The notes beneath the pieces were generated by a model, which ran no database searches, was not told where the DNA came from, and worked only from the letters and a program-made list of their open reading frames with translations. A program made the translations under genes and the position numbers. DNA of 64,000 bases from Streptomyces pactum. GTDB lineage: Bacteria; Actinomycetota; Actinomycetes; Streptomycetales; Streptomycetaceae. The stretch lies in assembly GCF_016031615.1 (NCBI RefSeq), contig NZ_JACYXC010000001.1:2232001-2296000 (forward strand), in the 5' to 3' direction. Each line of letters starts with the position of its first letter. Position 1 is the stretch's first letter. Below are positions 9,849 to 18,275 of the stretch, piece after piece.

Positions 9849-9901
9849 TTGACCGCGTGGCGCCGGGAGCCGTAGCGTCCCGATCGACAGGAAAGTTTCC
9901 T
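9849..9901 (+). promoter_or_regulatory. Promoter and palindromic operator of the ROK gene
   Basis: TTGACC at 9849-9854 and TAGCGT at 9873-9878 are separated by 18 bases and fit a vegetative promoter. Just downstream, AGGAAAGTTTCCT (9889-9901) is a perfect 13-base palindrome that would overlap the transcription start. Its place suggests autorepression by the ROK protein encoded 33 bases further on; this is inference. Confidence 0.55.
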
Positions 9902-9933
9902 TACAGTCCTGCCCTGGGCGGAGGCGATGGCCG

Positions 9934-11130
9934 ATGGCCGGTACCGCGGTCACCCCCGGTACACCCCGCGTGCTGCGTGCCATGAACGACCGGACCGCGC
10001 TGGAGCTGCTGGTCACCCACGGCCCGCTGACCCGGACCCGGCTCGGTGAGCTGACCGGTCTGTCCAAGCCCACCGCGTCGCAGCTGCTGGCACGGCTGGA
10101 GGCGGCCGGGCTGGTCCGGGCCACCGGCACCGCCCCCGGCGGACCGGGGCCCGCCGCCCGGCTGTACGGGATCGTCCCGGCGGCAGCCCATGTCGTCGCC
10201 CTCGCGGTGGATCAGGAGGGGATCACCGCGGCGGTCGCCGACATCACCGGGCGGGTACTCGGCGAGCGCCGGGTACCCGCCCCGGCCGACGGGCCGCCGA
10301 CGGTCTGCCGGGCCGCCGCGTCCGTGCGGGAGGCCGTGGCGGAGGCGGGCCTGGGCCCGGGCGACATCCACCGGGCGGTGATCGGCATGCCTGGCGCCCT
10401 CGACCCCCGCACCGGCGAGCTGCGGTACGCGCCGCACCTGTCCGGCTGGCAGTCCGCCACGCTCCGCGCCGACCTCGCCGGGGCGCTGGGCACCCCGGTG
10501 GTCGTGGAGAACGACGTCAACCTCGCCGCGGTCGCCGAGCGGCAGGGCGGCGCGGCCCGGGACGTGGAGGACTTCGTCCTGGTCTGGGTGGACGACGGGG
10601 TCGGCGCCGCCGTCGTGCTCGGCGGCCGGCCGCTGCGCGGGTTCACCGGCGGCGCGGGCGAGATCGGCTACATGCCGCTGCCGGGCGCGCCGCTGGCCCG
10701 GGGCGGGCCCAGGGGCCGCCGCCGGACCCGACAGGGGGCGGCGGCTTCCAGCGGCTGGTGGGCGGGGGCGGCCGTGCGGGAACTGGCCCGTGCGCACGGC
10801 ATCGAGGCGCCCACCGCCGCCGAGGCGGTGGCCGGCGCACTGCGCACGCCCGGTGCCGGGGACCGGGTGCTCGACGAACTGGCCGGCCGGCTGGCCACCG
10901 GGCTGGCCGCGGTGGTTTCCGTGGTGGACCCCGAGCTGGTGGTGCTCTCCGGGCGCACCGCGCGGGCCGGCGGCGAGCGGCTGCGGGAACGGGTCGCGGC
11001 CGGGCTGACCGGGTTGGCGCTGCCCGCGCCCCGGCTCCGGCTGAGCGCGGTGGACGGACCACCGGTCCTGGCCGGGGCGCTGTGCACCGCCCTGGCGGCG
11101 GCCCGCGACGCGGTCTTCGACACGGCCTGA
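9934..11130 (+). CDS. ROK-family transcriptional regulator
   Basis: The start is ATG 9934 behind GGAG. Residues 1-60 form a winged helix (TALELLVTHGPLTRTRLGELTG, in which LSKPTASQLLARLE is the recognition segment). The rest is a sugar-kinase-like fold with VENDVNLAAVAE and the DDGVGAAVVLGGRPL phosphate loop. The Cys-rich zinc motif of ROK kinases is not seen, which fits a regulator that binds sugar ligand. Between GEIGYMPLPGAPLA and AAVRELARAHG the frame reads an odd Arg-rich stretch. Removing one G from each of three G runs (10700, 10734, 10764) restores a family-like GGGFQRLVGGAAVREL. It precedes a GH4 glycosidase and a sugar kinase gene and probably controls them. Confidence 0.88.
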   Translation: MAGTAVTPGTPRVLRAMNDRTALELLVTHGPLTRTRLGELTGLSKPTASQLLARLEAAGLVRATGTAPGGPGPAARLYGIVPAAAHVVALAVDQEGITAAVADITGRVLGERRVPAPADGPPTVCRAAASVREAVAEAGLGPGDIHRAVIGMPGALDPRTGELRYAPHLSGWQSATLRADLAGALGTPVVVENDVNLAAVAERQGGAARDVEDFVLVWVDDGVGAAVVLGGRPLRGFTGGAGEIGYMPLPGAPLARGGPRGRRRTRQGAAASSGWWAGAAVRELARAHGIEAPTAAEAVAGALRTPGAGDRVLDELAGRLATGLAAVVSVVDPELVVLSGRTARAGGERLRERVAAGLTGLALPAPRLRLSAVDGPPVLAGALCTALAAARDAVFDTA

Positions 11131-11586
11131 ACCGCACACCGCACCGGCCGGGCCCTACGGGCCGCCGCGTTCCGGCCCCGTACCGGCTCCGGGGCCGACC
11201 CCGCGCGGGCCCTCCTCCGTGCGCCCCGTACGGCTCCTCCCCCACCGGGCCGACGTGCTGATCCCGGGGCCCGGACCCGCACCACGCCGGACCCGGCGCG
11301 CCCGTGCCGACGCGCCGGGACGGCCCGGCTCCCGGGTCGCGGTGGGCGGGCCGGGGCGGGCCCGGCGGCAGGCGGCGGCCCGCACCACCGCGCACCGCGC
11401 CGCCCGTACCACCGGTCCGTCCCCGCGCCGCGACGGGCGGACCGCACCGCACCACACCTGCCGGACCACCTGCCGGCCGGGCCCGCGCGGCCCGGTGCCC
11501 GACCACCGCCCCGGCGGTGCAGCCCGTACGGCGCCCCAGCGGCGCCCCCGGACGCCGCCCGAGCGGCGCAGAGAGAGGAGCAACGG
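11131..11586. other. GC-rich intergenic spacer
   Basis: 456 bases between the ROK gene and the GH4 gene. I see no gene and no clear promoter; the only firm signal is the GAGGAG ribosome site of the GH4 gene at its end. Confidence 0.5.
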
Positions 11587-13038
11587 TTGAAGCTCGCGGT
11601 CGTGGGTGGCGGGTCCACCTACACACCTGAACTCATCGACGGGTTCGCGCGGTTGCGCGATGTCCTCCCGCTGACCGAACTCACCCTGATCGACCCGGCC
11701 GAGGACCGGCTGGAGCTGATCGGCCCGCTCGCCCGGCGGATCTTCGCCCGGGCCGGGCACCCGGGCCGGATCACCTGGACGGGCGATCTCGACCGCGGGG
11801 TGGACGGCGCCGACGCGGTCCTGCTCCAGCTGCGGGTCGGCGGCCAGGCCGCCCGCGCCCAGGACGAGAGCTGGCCGCTGGAGTGCGGCTGCGTGGGCCA
11901 GGAGACCACCGGCGCGGGCGGCCTGGCGAAGGCGCTGCGCACCGTCCCGGTGGTGCTGGACATCGCCGAGCGGGTCCGGCGCCGCGCGCCGGAGGCCTGG
12001 ATCGTGGACTTCACCAACCCGGTGGGCATCGTCACCCGTGCGCTGCTGACGGCCGGACACCGGGCCGTCGGCCTGTGCAACGTGGCGATCGGGTTCCAGC
12101 GCAAGTTCGCCGCGCTGCTCGGCGTCTCCCCCGCCGAGGTGGCGCTGGACCACGTGGGGCTCAACCACCTCACCTGGGAGCGCGGGGTACGGCTGGGCGG
12201 TCCGGACGGCGAGGACGTCCTCCCCCGGCTGCTGGCCGAGCACGGTGACGCGATCGCCGCGGACCTGCGGATGCCCCGTTCGCTGCTGGACCGGCTGGGT
12301 GTGGTCCCCTCCTACTACCTGCGCTACTTCTACCAGCACGACGCAGTGGTGGCGGAGCAGCGCGGCGCCACCTCCCGGGCCGCCGAAGTGGCGGCCATCG
12401 AGAGCCGGTTGCTGGAGCTGTACGCCGACCCGGAGCTGGACACCAAGCCGGAGCTGCTGGCCAAGCGGGGCGGGGCGTACTACTCGGAGGCGGCCGTGGA
12501 CCTCACCTCGGCGCTGCTGCGGCCCGGAGCACCCGGCGGTGAGGGGGACGGCACGGCCGGCGGGAATCCGGCGCCGGGGCACGGGGCAGGCCCGGGGGCC
12601 GGTGCTGACGGGGCCGACGGTGCGGCTGTGACTGCTGGTGGCGCCGCGGCCGGTAGTGGCACTGCGGCCGGTGGTGGGGCTGTGACCGGTGGTGGGGCTG
12701 TGACCGGACGGTCCGCCGGCGAGGTGCTGGTGGTGAACACGTTCAACCACGGCACCCTGCCGTTCCTGCCGGACGACGCGGTGATCGAGGTCCCCGCGGT
12801 GGTCGGCGCGCACGGCGCCACCCCGCTGCCGCAGGCGCCCCTGGACCCGCTGTACGCCGGGCTGGTCGCCCAGGTCACCGGGTACGAACACCTGGCCCTG
12901 GAGGCGGCGTTGCACGGCGGCCGGAACCGGGTCTTCCGGGCCTTGCTGGCGCATCCGCTCATCGGGCAGACCGAGTACGCCGACCGGCTCACCGACTCGC
13001 TGCTGGCGCACAACCGGGAGCACCTGCCGTGGGCGTGA
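11587..13038 (+). CDS. GH4 6-phospho-beta-glucosidase with a Gly/Ala-rich insertion
   Basis: TTG start at 11587 behind AGAGAGGAG. The N-terminus MKLAVVGGGSTYTPELIDG is the NAD-binding fold of GH4. FTNPVGIVTRAL, GLCNVAIGFQRKF and VGLNHLTWERGV contain the Asn, Cys and His metal/NAD ligands. GH4 enzymes cleave 6-phospho-glycosides by an NAD- and Mn-dependent redox mechanism in the cytoplasm. At about residues 315-380 an unusual Gly/Ala/Thr-rich insertion with repeated GGGAVT units interrupts the C-terminal part, before the normal EVLVVNTFNHG. The kinase gene overlaps its last ten bases, so the two are translationally coupled. The inferred role is use of a phosphorylated beta-disaccharide; no PTS or ABC transporter genes are nearby. 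Confidence 0.9.
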   Translation: MKLAVVGGGSTYTPELIDGFARLRDVLPLTELTLIDPAEDRLELIGPLARRIFARAGHPGRITWTGDLDRGVDGADAVLLQLRVGGQAARAQDESWPLECGCVGQETTGAGGLAKALRTVPVVLDIAERVRRRAPEAWIVDFTNPVGIVTRALLTAGHRAVGLCNVAIGFQRKFAALLGVSPAEVALDHVGLNHLTWERGVRLGGPDGEDVLPRLLAEHGDAIAADLRMPRSLLDRLGVVPSYYLRYFYQHDAVVAEQRGATSRAAEVAAIESRLLELYADPELDTKPELLAKRGGAYYSEAAVDLTSALLRPGAPGGEGDGTAGGNPAPGHGAGPGAGADGADGAAVTAGGAAAGSGTAAGGGAVTGGGAVTGRSAGEVLVVNTFNHGTLPFLPDDAVIEVPAVVGAHGATPLPQAPLDPLYAGLVAQVTGYEHLALEAALHGGRNRVFRALLAHPLIGQTEYADRLTDSLLAHNREHLPWA

Positions 13039-14429
13039 ACCGTAACTCCCCCGCCGAAGGCCCGGGCGCTCCCGGCGCCGCACCGCTCACCGCCGGGCCG
13101 GCCGGTACGCCACCGGTCACCGACTCCGGCGCCGCCCTGCCCGACGACGCCGCCCTGCTCGACGACGCCACCCTGCCCACCGGGGCCGTACCGGCGTCCG
13201 GCGCGGGCCCGGCCGCCGGGGCTGTCGTTGCCGCCGGGGCTGTCGTGGCCGCGGAAGCCCCCGCGGCCTCCCCTGCCCCTCCCGCCTCCCCGGCCACTTC
13301 TGCCGCCCCCGCCACCGGGACCACCGCGGTTCCGGGGGCGGACACTGCACCCGGGCCAAGCATCGCGCCGGGGTCGGGCACCGTGCCGGGGCCGGGCACC
13401 GTCACCGCCGCCCGGGGCGCGGGCTCCGCCGCCGGCACGGGCGCCGCCATCGACGCCGTCCTCGCCGTCGACGCCGGGAACAGCAAGACCGATGTCGCGC
13501 TGGTGGCGGCGGACGGGACGGTGCTGGGCACGGCCCGGGGCGGCGGCTTCCGCCCTCCGGAGACCGGGGCCGAGCGCGCGGTCGAGGCGCTGGCCGCGCT
13601 GGTGGCCCGGGCCACCGCGGCGGCCGGCGGCGGCCCGCCCCGGGTACGTCACGTCTCCGCCTGCCTCGCCAACGTCGATCTGCCGGTCGAGGAGCGGGAG
13701 ATGACCGGTGTGCTGCGGGCCCGCGGCTGGGGGGAGTCGGTGACCGTCGCCAACGACACCTTCGCCCTGCTGCGGGCCGGGGTCGACGACGACGGCCCCC
13801 GGTCGGGGGTGGCGGTGGTGTGCGGGGCGGGCATCAACTGCGCCGGCCTGGCCGCCGACGGGCGCACCGCCCGGTTCGCCGCGATCGGCCGGGTCTCCGG
13901 CGACTGGGGCGGTGGCGGTCACCTGGCCGAGGAGGCGCTGTGGTGGGCGGCGCGCGCCGCCGACGGCCGCGGCGAGGAGACCGCGCTCGCCCGGGCACTG
14001 CCCGCGCACTTCGGACTGCCGGACATGGCGGCGCTGATCGAGGCGCTGCACCTGGGGCACGTTCCCGTGGAGCGCCGGCACGAACTGGTGCCGGTGCTCT
14101 TCGCCGTCGCCGCGGAGGGTGACCCGGTGGCCCGTGCCGTGGTCGCCCGGCAGGCCGAGGAGGTGGTGGTGATGGCCACCGCGGCGCTCACCCGGCTGAG
14201 TCTGCTGGACGAACGGACACCGGTGGTGCTCGGCGGCGGGGTGCTCGCGGCCCGCCACCCGCTGCTGGACGAGGAGGTGCACCGGCTGCTGGCCCGGCGC
14301 GCCCCGAAGGCCGAACCGCGGGTCGTCACCGCTCCCCCGGTGCTCGGCGCGGCCCTGCTGGGCCTGGACCGGCTGGGCGCCCCGGCCGCCGGTTACGCCC
14401 GGCTGCGGCGGCACTTCGGCACGGCCTGA
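13029..14429 (+). CDS. N-acetylglucosamine-kinase-like ATPase (BadF/BadG/BcrA family)
   Basis: GTG 13029 overlaps the end of the GH4 gene. The first about 145 residues are Ala/Pro/Gly-rich with no structure. The ASKHA kinase core then starts at AVLAVDAGNSKTDVALVAADG (AVLAVDAGNSKTDVALV is the phosphate-1 motif). It continues with SACLANVDLPVEE, VANDTFALLRAG and CGAGINCAG, and ends with PVVLGGGVLAARHP. Human and bacterial relatives phosphorylate GlcNAc or glucosamine. With the GH4 enzyme it probably processes an amino-sugar or beta-glucoside. The disordered N-terminal extension is unusual. A later internal start is possible, but none has a ribosome site, whereas the overlap supports 13029. Confidence 0.82.
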   Translation: MGVNRNSPAEGPGAPGAAPLTAGPAGTPPVTDSGAALPDDAALLDDATLPTGAVPASGAGPAAGAVVAAGAVVAAEAPAASPAPPASPATSAAPATGTTAVPGADTAPGPSIAPGSGTVPGPGTVTAARGAGSAAGTGAAIDAVLAVDAGNSKTDVALVAADGTVLGTARGGGFRPPETGAERAVEALAALVARATAAAGGGPPRVRHVSACLANVDLPVEEREMTGVLRARGWGESVTVANDTFALLRAGVDDDGPRSGVAVVCGAGINCAGLAADGRTARFAAIGRVSGDWGGGGHLAEEALWWAARAADGRGEETALARALPAHFGLPDMAALIEALHLGHVPVERRHELVPVLFAVAAEGDPVARAVVARQAEEVVVMATAALTRLSLLDERTPVVLGGGVLAARHPLLDEEVHRLLARRAPKAEPRVVTAPPVLGAALLGLDRLGAPAAGYARLRRHFGTA

Positions 14430-14468
14430 GCGCCCGGCGCGCACCCGGCGAACGCACCGCGGGAACCC

Positions 14469-14722
14469 GGTACGTGCACGGCGAACGTACGGCGGCATCC
14501 GGTACGTGCACGGAAACGCACGGCGGGCACCCGGTCCGTCACGCACGGCGGGTGCCCGGTGCGTCATGCACGGGGGACGCACCGCGGCCACCCGCTCCGT
14601 GCACGGCGAACCCACGCCGGCCACCCGTACGTGCACGGCCGGCACACGGCGGGCACCCCGTACAGGCACGGGCACGCACCGCGGCCACCCGTACGTGCGG
14701 GCACCGTGCGCACACGCCGGGC
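14469..14722. repeat. Eight degenerate ~32-bp tandem repeats
   Basis: A unit beginning GGTACGTGCACGG and ending CGGCGGGCACCC or GCGGCCACCC starts at 14469, 14501, 14533, 14558, 14594, 14627, 14660 and 14691. Spacing is 25-36 bases, mostly 31-33. The surrounding gap (14430-15026) holds no convincing gene. Units are contiguous, not separated by unique spacers, so this is not a CRISPR array. Confidence 0.75.
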
Positions 14723-15026
14723 ACCCCCCGCGTACCCCGATGACCGCGCGCGGGCACCCCGTGGGCGCCCCGCGCGCGGTCCGTGCCTTTCGGGCGCCCG
14801 GACGGCCGTCGGGCGCCGGTGGCCGGCCGGGCGCCCCGGAACCGAACAGCCGTGCCGTGCGTGATGGAACACAAGGCCGTCACGCCGTCCGGCCGGGATC
14901 GCGATCGGAAGAAGATCCGGGCAATACCGATGAGAATGGCCGGAGCTGCGGCCATACTGCTGCCGGTACCCGTACCCCGCCGCACCGGGTGACGGGCCGG
15001 AGCCGGTGACCGAGGGGGAGGGTCTG

Positions 15027-16703
15027 GTGTCACAGCCGCCGACCGCGGGCGGACCCGCGCCGTACGGGCGCGGGCACCCGGGCGCGACCGGACCGGCCGG
15101 AGCGACGGCAGGACCCTCCGGCGGGCCGGGTGCGGCTCCGGCCGGCGCCGCACCCGCCGGGACACCGGGCACCCCCGATCCCGCCGGGACACCGGGCGTT
15201 CCCGCCCCCGCCGGCACACCGGACGTCCCGGCCGCGACCGGTTCAGCGCGCGTTCCGGGCCCGGCCGCGCCGCCGGCGACCACCGGGCCCCCGCCGGGAA
15301 CGCCCCCCGCGGGCGGCCCGGGGCCGGCCGGCCCCGGCGATCCCGCCGCCCCCCGGCAGACCGCCTGGCGGGAAGGGCTGGACCGGCTGCGGGCGGCCGC
15401 CGTGACCGAGCCCGGCCGGCTGCGGATCATCGGCGCGGTGCTGGCCGGCGCGCTGCTGCTGTTCGGCGCCGCGACGGCCTGGCAGGTCTCCGAGCGGGAG
15501 GCGTCCGCCGACGCGGTGTACGGGCGGAGCCAGCCGCTGAGCGCGGAGGCCGCGAACATCTACCGCCACCTCGCCGACGCCAACACCACCGCCGCCAAGG
15601 GGTTCCTGGCCGGCGGGAAGGAGCCCCGGCAGACCCGCGAACAGTACCGGCGCGCCATCGCCGACGCCTCGCTCAGCCTGGCGAAGGCGTCGGCGACCAC
15701 CGGCGGTTCGGCCCGGGCCCGTGCCCCGCTCGCCCGGCTCAACCAGTGGCTGCCGGTGTACACCGGGCTGATCGAGAGCGCCCGGGCCAACAACCGGCAG
15801 GGCCTGCCGCTGGGCGGCGCCTACCTGCGGTACGCCAACGACGTGATGACCGACGAACTGCTCGCCGCCGCCGACGAGCTGTACCGGACGGAGTCGGCCC
15901 GGCTGGACGCCGACTACCGGGACGCCCGGGCGTGGCCCTGGGCGGCGGTGGCCACCGGGGTGCTCGCGCTGGGCGCGCTGGGCTGGGCGCAGCGCCGCGA
16001 CTACGTCCGTACCAACCGGGTGTTCAACGTCGGGACGCTGGGCGCGACGGGTGCGTGCGCGGCGCTGCTGCTGTGGCTGCTGGCCGGGCACGGCGTGGCC
16101 CGGGCCCAGCTCACCGACTCCGACCGGCACGGCGCCCAGTCGCTGCGGGTGCTCAACGAGGCGCAGATCAGCGCCCTGCAGGCGCGCGCGGCGGAGAACC
16201 TGACGCTGGTGGCGCGCGGTGCGGTGGAGGTCGCCGACGGCCCGCACCGCGGCAAGGACGCCTACGAGGTGCGCTACGAACGGCAGATGGCGCGGCTCAC
16301 CGGCGGCACCCGCGGCGGCGCGGCGGAGCCGGGGAGCCTGCTGGCGCGGGCCGGGACGCTCGCCGACGACGAGGCGGGCCGCGCCCCGGTGGCCCGCGCG
16401 GTCGGCGCGGTACGGCAGTGGCAGAGCCGGCACACCGCCGCCCTGTCGCTCAGCGACCGGGGCGACTACGACGCGGCGCTGAACGGGGTGATCGGCCGGA
16501 CCGGCAGCACCGACGAGTCGTTCGCGCGGGCGGACCGGGCGCTGGACGAGGCACGCGGCCACGAGCAGCGGGAGTTCGAGGAGGCGGCGCGCGGCGCCCG
16601 GGACGCGTTCACCGGGCTCGTCGTCGGCGCCGGGGTGCTGGCGGTGCTGGGCGCGCTCGGCGCCGTGCTGGGCATCGGCCGCCGGCTGTCGGAGTACCGG
16701 TGA
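15027..16703 (+). CDS. glnX: GlnX-like membrane sensor protein
   Basis: Start taken at GTG 15027 (MSQPPTAGG) because GAGGGGGAGG sits five bases before it; GTG 15006 in the same frame lacks one. About 115 Pro/Ala/Gly-rich residues come first. Four membrane helices follow: IIGAVLAGALLLFGAA, WAAVATGVLALGALGW, LGATGACAALLLWLLAG and TGLVVGAGVLAVLGALGAV. Between helices 1-2 and 3-4 are helical extracytoplasmic loops with conserved ASADAVYGRSQPLSAEAANIY. Gene order matches mycobacterial glnX-glnH-pknG, where GlnX with GlnH links external amino acids to PknG. The assignment rests on topology and order. The downstream gene begins eight bases after its stop. Confidence 0.75.
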   Translation: MSQPPTAGGPAPYGRGHPGATGPAGATAGPSGGPGAAPAGAAPAGTPGTPDPAGTPGVPAPAGTPDVPAATGSARVPGPAAPPATTGPPPGTPPAGGPGPAGPGDPAAPRQTAWREGLDRLRAAAVTEPGRLRIIGAVLAGALLLFGAATAWQVSEREASADAVYGRSQPLSAEAANIYRHLADANTTAAKGFLAGGKEPRQTREQYRRAIADASLSLAKASATTGGSARARAPLARLNQWLPVYTGLIESARANNRQGLPLGGAYLRYANDVMTDELLAAADELYRTESARLDADYRDARAWPWAAVATGVLALGALGWAQRRDYVRTNRVFNVGTLGATGACAALLLWLLAGHGVARAQLTDSDRHGAQSLRVLNEAQISALQARAAENLTLVARGAVEVADGPHRGKDAYEVRYERQMARLTGGTRGGAAEPGSLLARAGTLADDEAGRAPVARAVGAVRQWQSRHTAALSLSDRGDYDAALNGVIGRTGSTDESFARADRALDEARGHEQREFEEAARGARDAFTGLVVGAGVLAVLGALGAVLGIGRRLSEYR

Positions 16704-16710
16704 GGAGGGC

Positions 16711-18147
16711 ATGAGGATGCGACCGACGCGGCCACGCCCCGCACGGCGGGAACCGGCGGCGGAGCCGTCCCGGCCGGGACGGGCCCTGCGGTCCGTCCGG
16801 CGCGCGCTCCGGCGCACGACGGACCCGGCGGACCCGGAGCGCACGGCGCACACGGCCCGTACGGAGAACCCTGCGGACACGACGACCAGGGCGGACCCGG
16901 CGGACCCGGCACGCACGACGGACCCGGCGCGCACGGACGGCCGTACGGCGGCCGCGGAACCGGCCGGCACGCCGACGGAACGGACGACCGGGGCGGCGGC
17001 CACGGCGCAACGGCCGGACCGGGCTGCGCCGGCGGCGGGACCGGCGGCACGTACGGCGGAACGGACGGAACGGACGGAACGGACGGAACGGACCGACCCC
17101 ACCGGTCGGACGGGACACCCGGGCCGGGCGGCGCGCGTGGCGGAGCGCCGGCGCGGGGCCGCCGGACCCGTACGGCCGGGCCTGTTCGCGGCCACCACGG
17201 CGCTCGCCGTCACCGCCGCGGTCCTGGTGCCCGCGGCCGTCGGGGACGGCGGCACCGGCACCGACCGCCCCGGGCCGCGCGCCGCCCCCGCCCGCGACGA
17301 CGTGGACTCCTCCGCGGACACCTGCGAGCGGCCGGAGGCGAGCCTGCGGCCGTCCCCGGCCGACGGCCCGGCGATCGAGAAGATCCGTGCGGCCGGGGTG
17401 GTCCGGGCCGGGGTCGATCAGAGCAGCTTCCGGTGGGGCTACCGCGACCCGGCCACCGGTGAACTGACCGGCTTCGACATCGCGCTGGTCAAGGCGATCG
17501 CCAAGGAGATCCTCGGCGACGAGGACAAAGTGGTCTACAAGGCCATCCCCACCAACCGGCGGGTACGGGCGCTGCGGGACCGGGACGTCGACGTGGTGGT
17601 GCGCACCATGACCATCAACTGCGAGCGCGCCGCCCAGGTGGGCTTCTCCACCGCCTACTTCGAGGCCGGCCAGCAGGTGCTGGCCGTCAAGAAGGAGGCC
17701 CTGGCGCCCGGCGAACCGGAGATCACCGGCTACGACGATTCGCTGCGCGGCCGGCGGGTGTGCGCGGCGGAGGGTTCGACCGCCGCGGCCGAACTGGCGA
17801 AGGAGAGCCACGGCGCGCGGGTCGTCCCGGTGCCCAACCAACTGGACTGCCTGGTACGGCTCCAGCTCGGCGAGGTGGACGCGGTGGTCACCGACAACGC
17901 GCTCGCCGCCGGGCAGGCGGCGCAGGACCCCACCGTCGAACTGAAGGGCACGCCGTTCACCACCGAGCTGTACGGCGTGGCGATGCACCGGGAGGACGAG
18001 GATTTGATACGCCGGGTCAACCAGGTGCTGGAGGAGTACCGCGCCGGTGGCCGGAGCAGTCCCTGGCGGAAGGCGTACGACCGCTGGCTGGCCGCCGACC
18101 TCGGACTGCGCGACCCGGTCCCGCCCCGGCCGGTGTACCGGGACTGA
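16711..18147 (+). CDS. glnH: GlnH-like amino-acid-binding protein with long N-terminal extension
   Basis: ATG 16711 lies just behind GAGGAGG that overlaps the previous stop. The first 150 residues are Arg/Thr/Ala/Pro-rich and include four 9-base repeats coding ERT units (about 17056-17092). A single hydrophobic helix (GLFAATTALAVTAAVLVP) follows. After it comes a periplasmic-binding-protein type 3 domain: GVVRAGVDQSSFRWGYRD, GELTGFDIALVKAIAKEI, VVRTMTINCERAAQVGFSTAY and GTPFTTELYGVAMHRED. This fold binds glutamine, glutamate or aspartate. No ABC permease or ATPase is present, which favours sensing over transport. The helix should anchor it, with the charged extension inside the cell. Confidence 0.85.
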   Translation: MRMRPTRPRPARREPAAEPSRPGRALRSVRRALRRTTDPADPERTAHTARTENPADTTTRADPADPARTTDPARTDGRTAAAEPAGTPTERTTGAAATAQRPDRAAPAAGPAARTAERTERTERTERTDPTGRTGHPGRAARVAERRRGAAGPVRPGLFAATTALAVTAAVLVPAAVGDGGTGTDRPGPRAAPARDDVDSSADTCERPEASLRPSPADGPAIEKIRAAGVVRAGVDQSSFRWGYRDPATGELTGFDIALVKAIAKEILGDEDKVVYKAIPTNRRVRALRDRDVDVVVRTMTINCERAAQVGFSTAYFEAGQQVLAVKKEALAPGEPEITGYDDSLRGRRVCAAEGSTAAAELAKESHGARVVPVPNQLDCLVRLQLGEVDAVVTDNALAAGQAAQDPTVELKGTPFTTELYGVAMHREDEDLIRRVNQVLEEYRAGGRSSPWRKAYDRWLAADLGLRDPVPPRPVYRD

Positions 18148-18275
18148 CCGCGGAACCGTTCGTCGGCACGGCTTCGCCGACGGGGGACCGGGCGGGCCGG
18201 GCGGCGCCGGACGCCGCACGGCCGGTCCCCACCCAGGGCACGGACAGGCGTGCACGCACTCGAAAGAGGTGACCG

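Noticed and set aside
12480..14675. 731-codon minus frame opposite the GH4 and kinase genes
   Set aside because: Antisense shadow; the plus frames have full catalytic motifs.
14469..14722. Possible CRISPR array
   Set aside because: The units are contiguous and degenerate, without unique spacers, and there are no cas genes.
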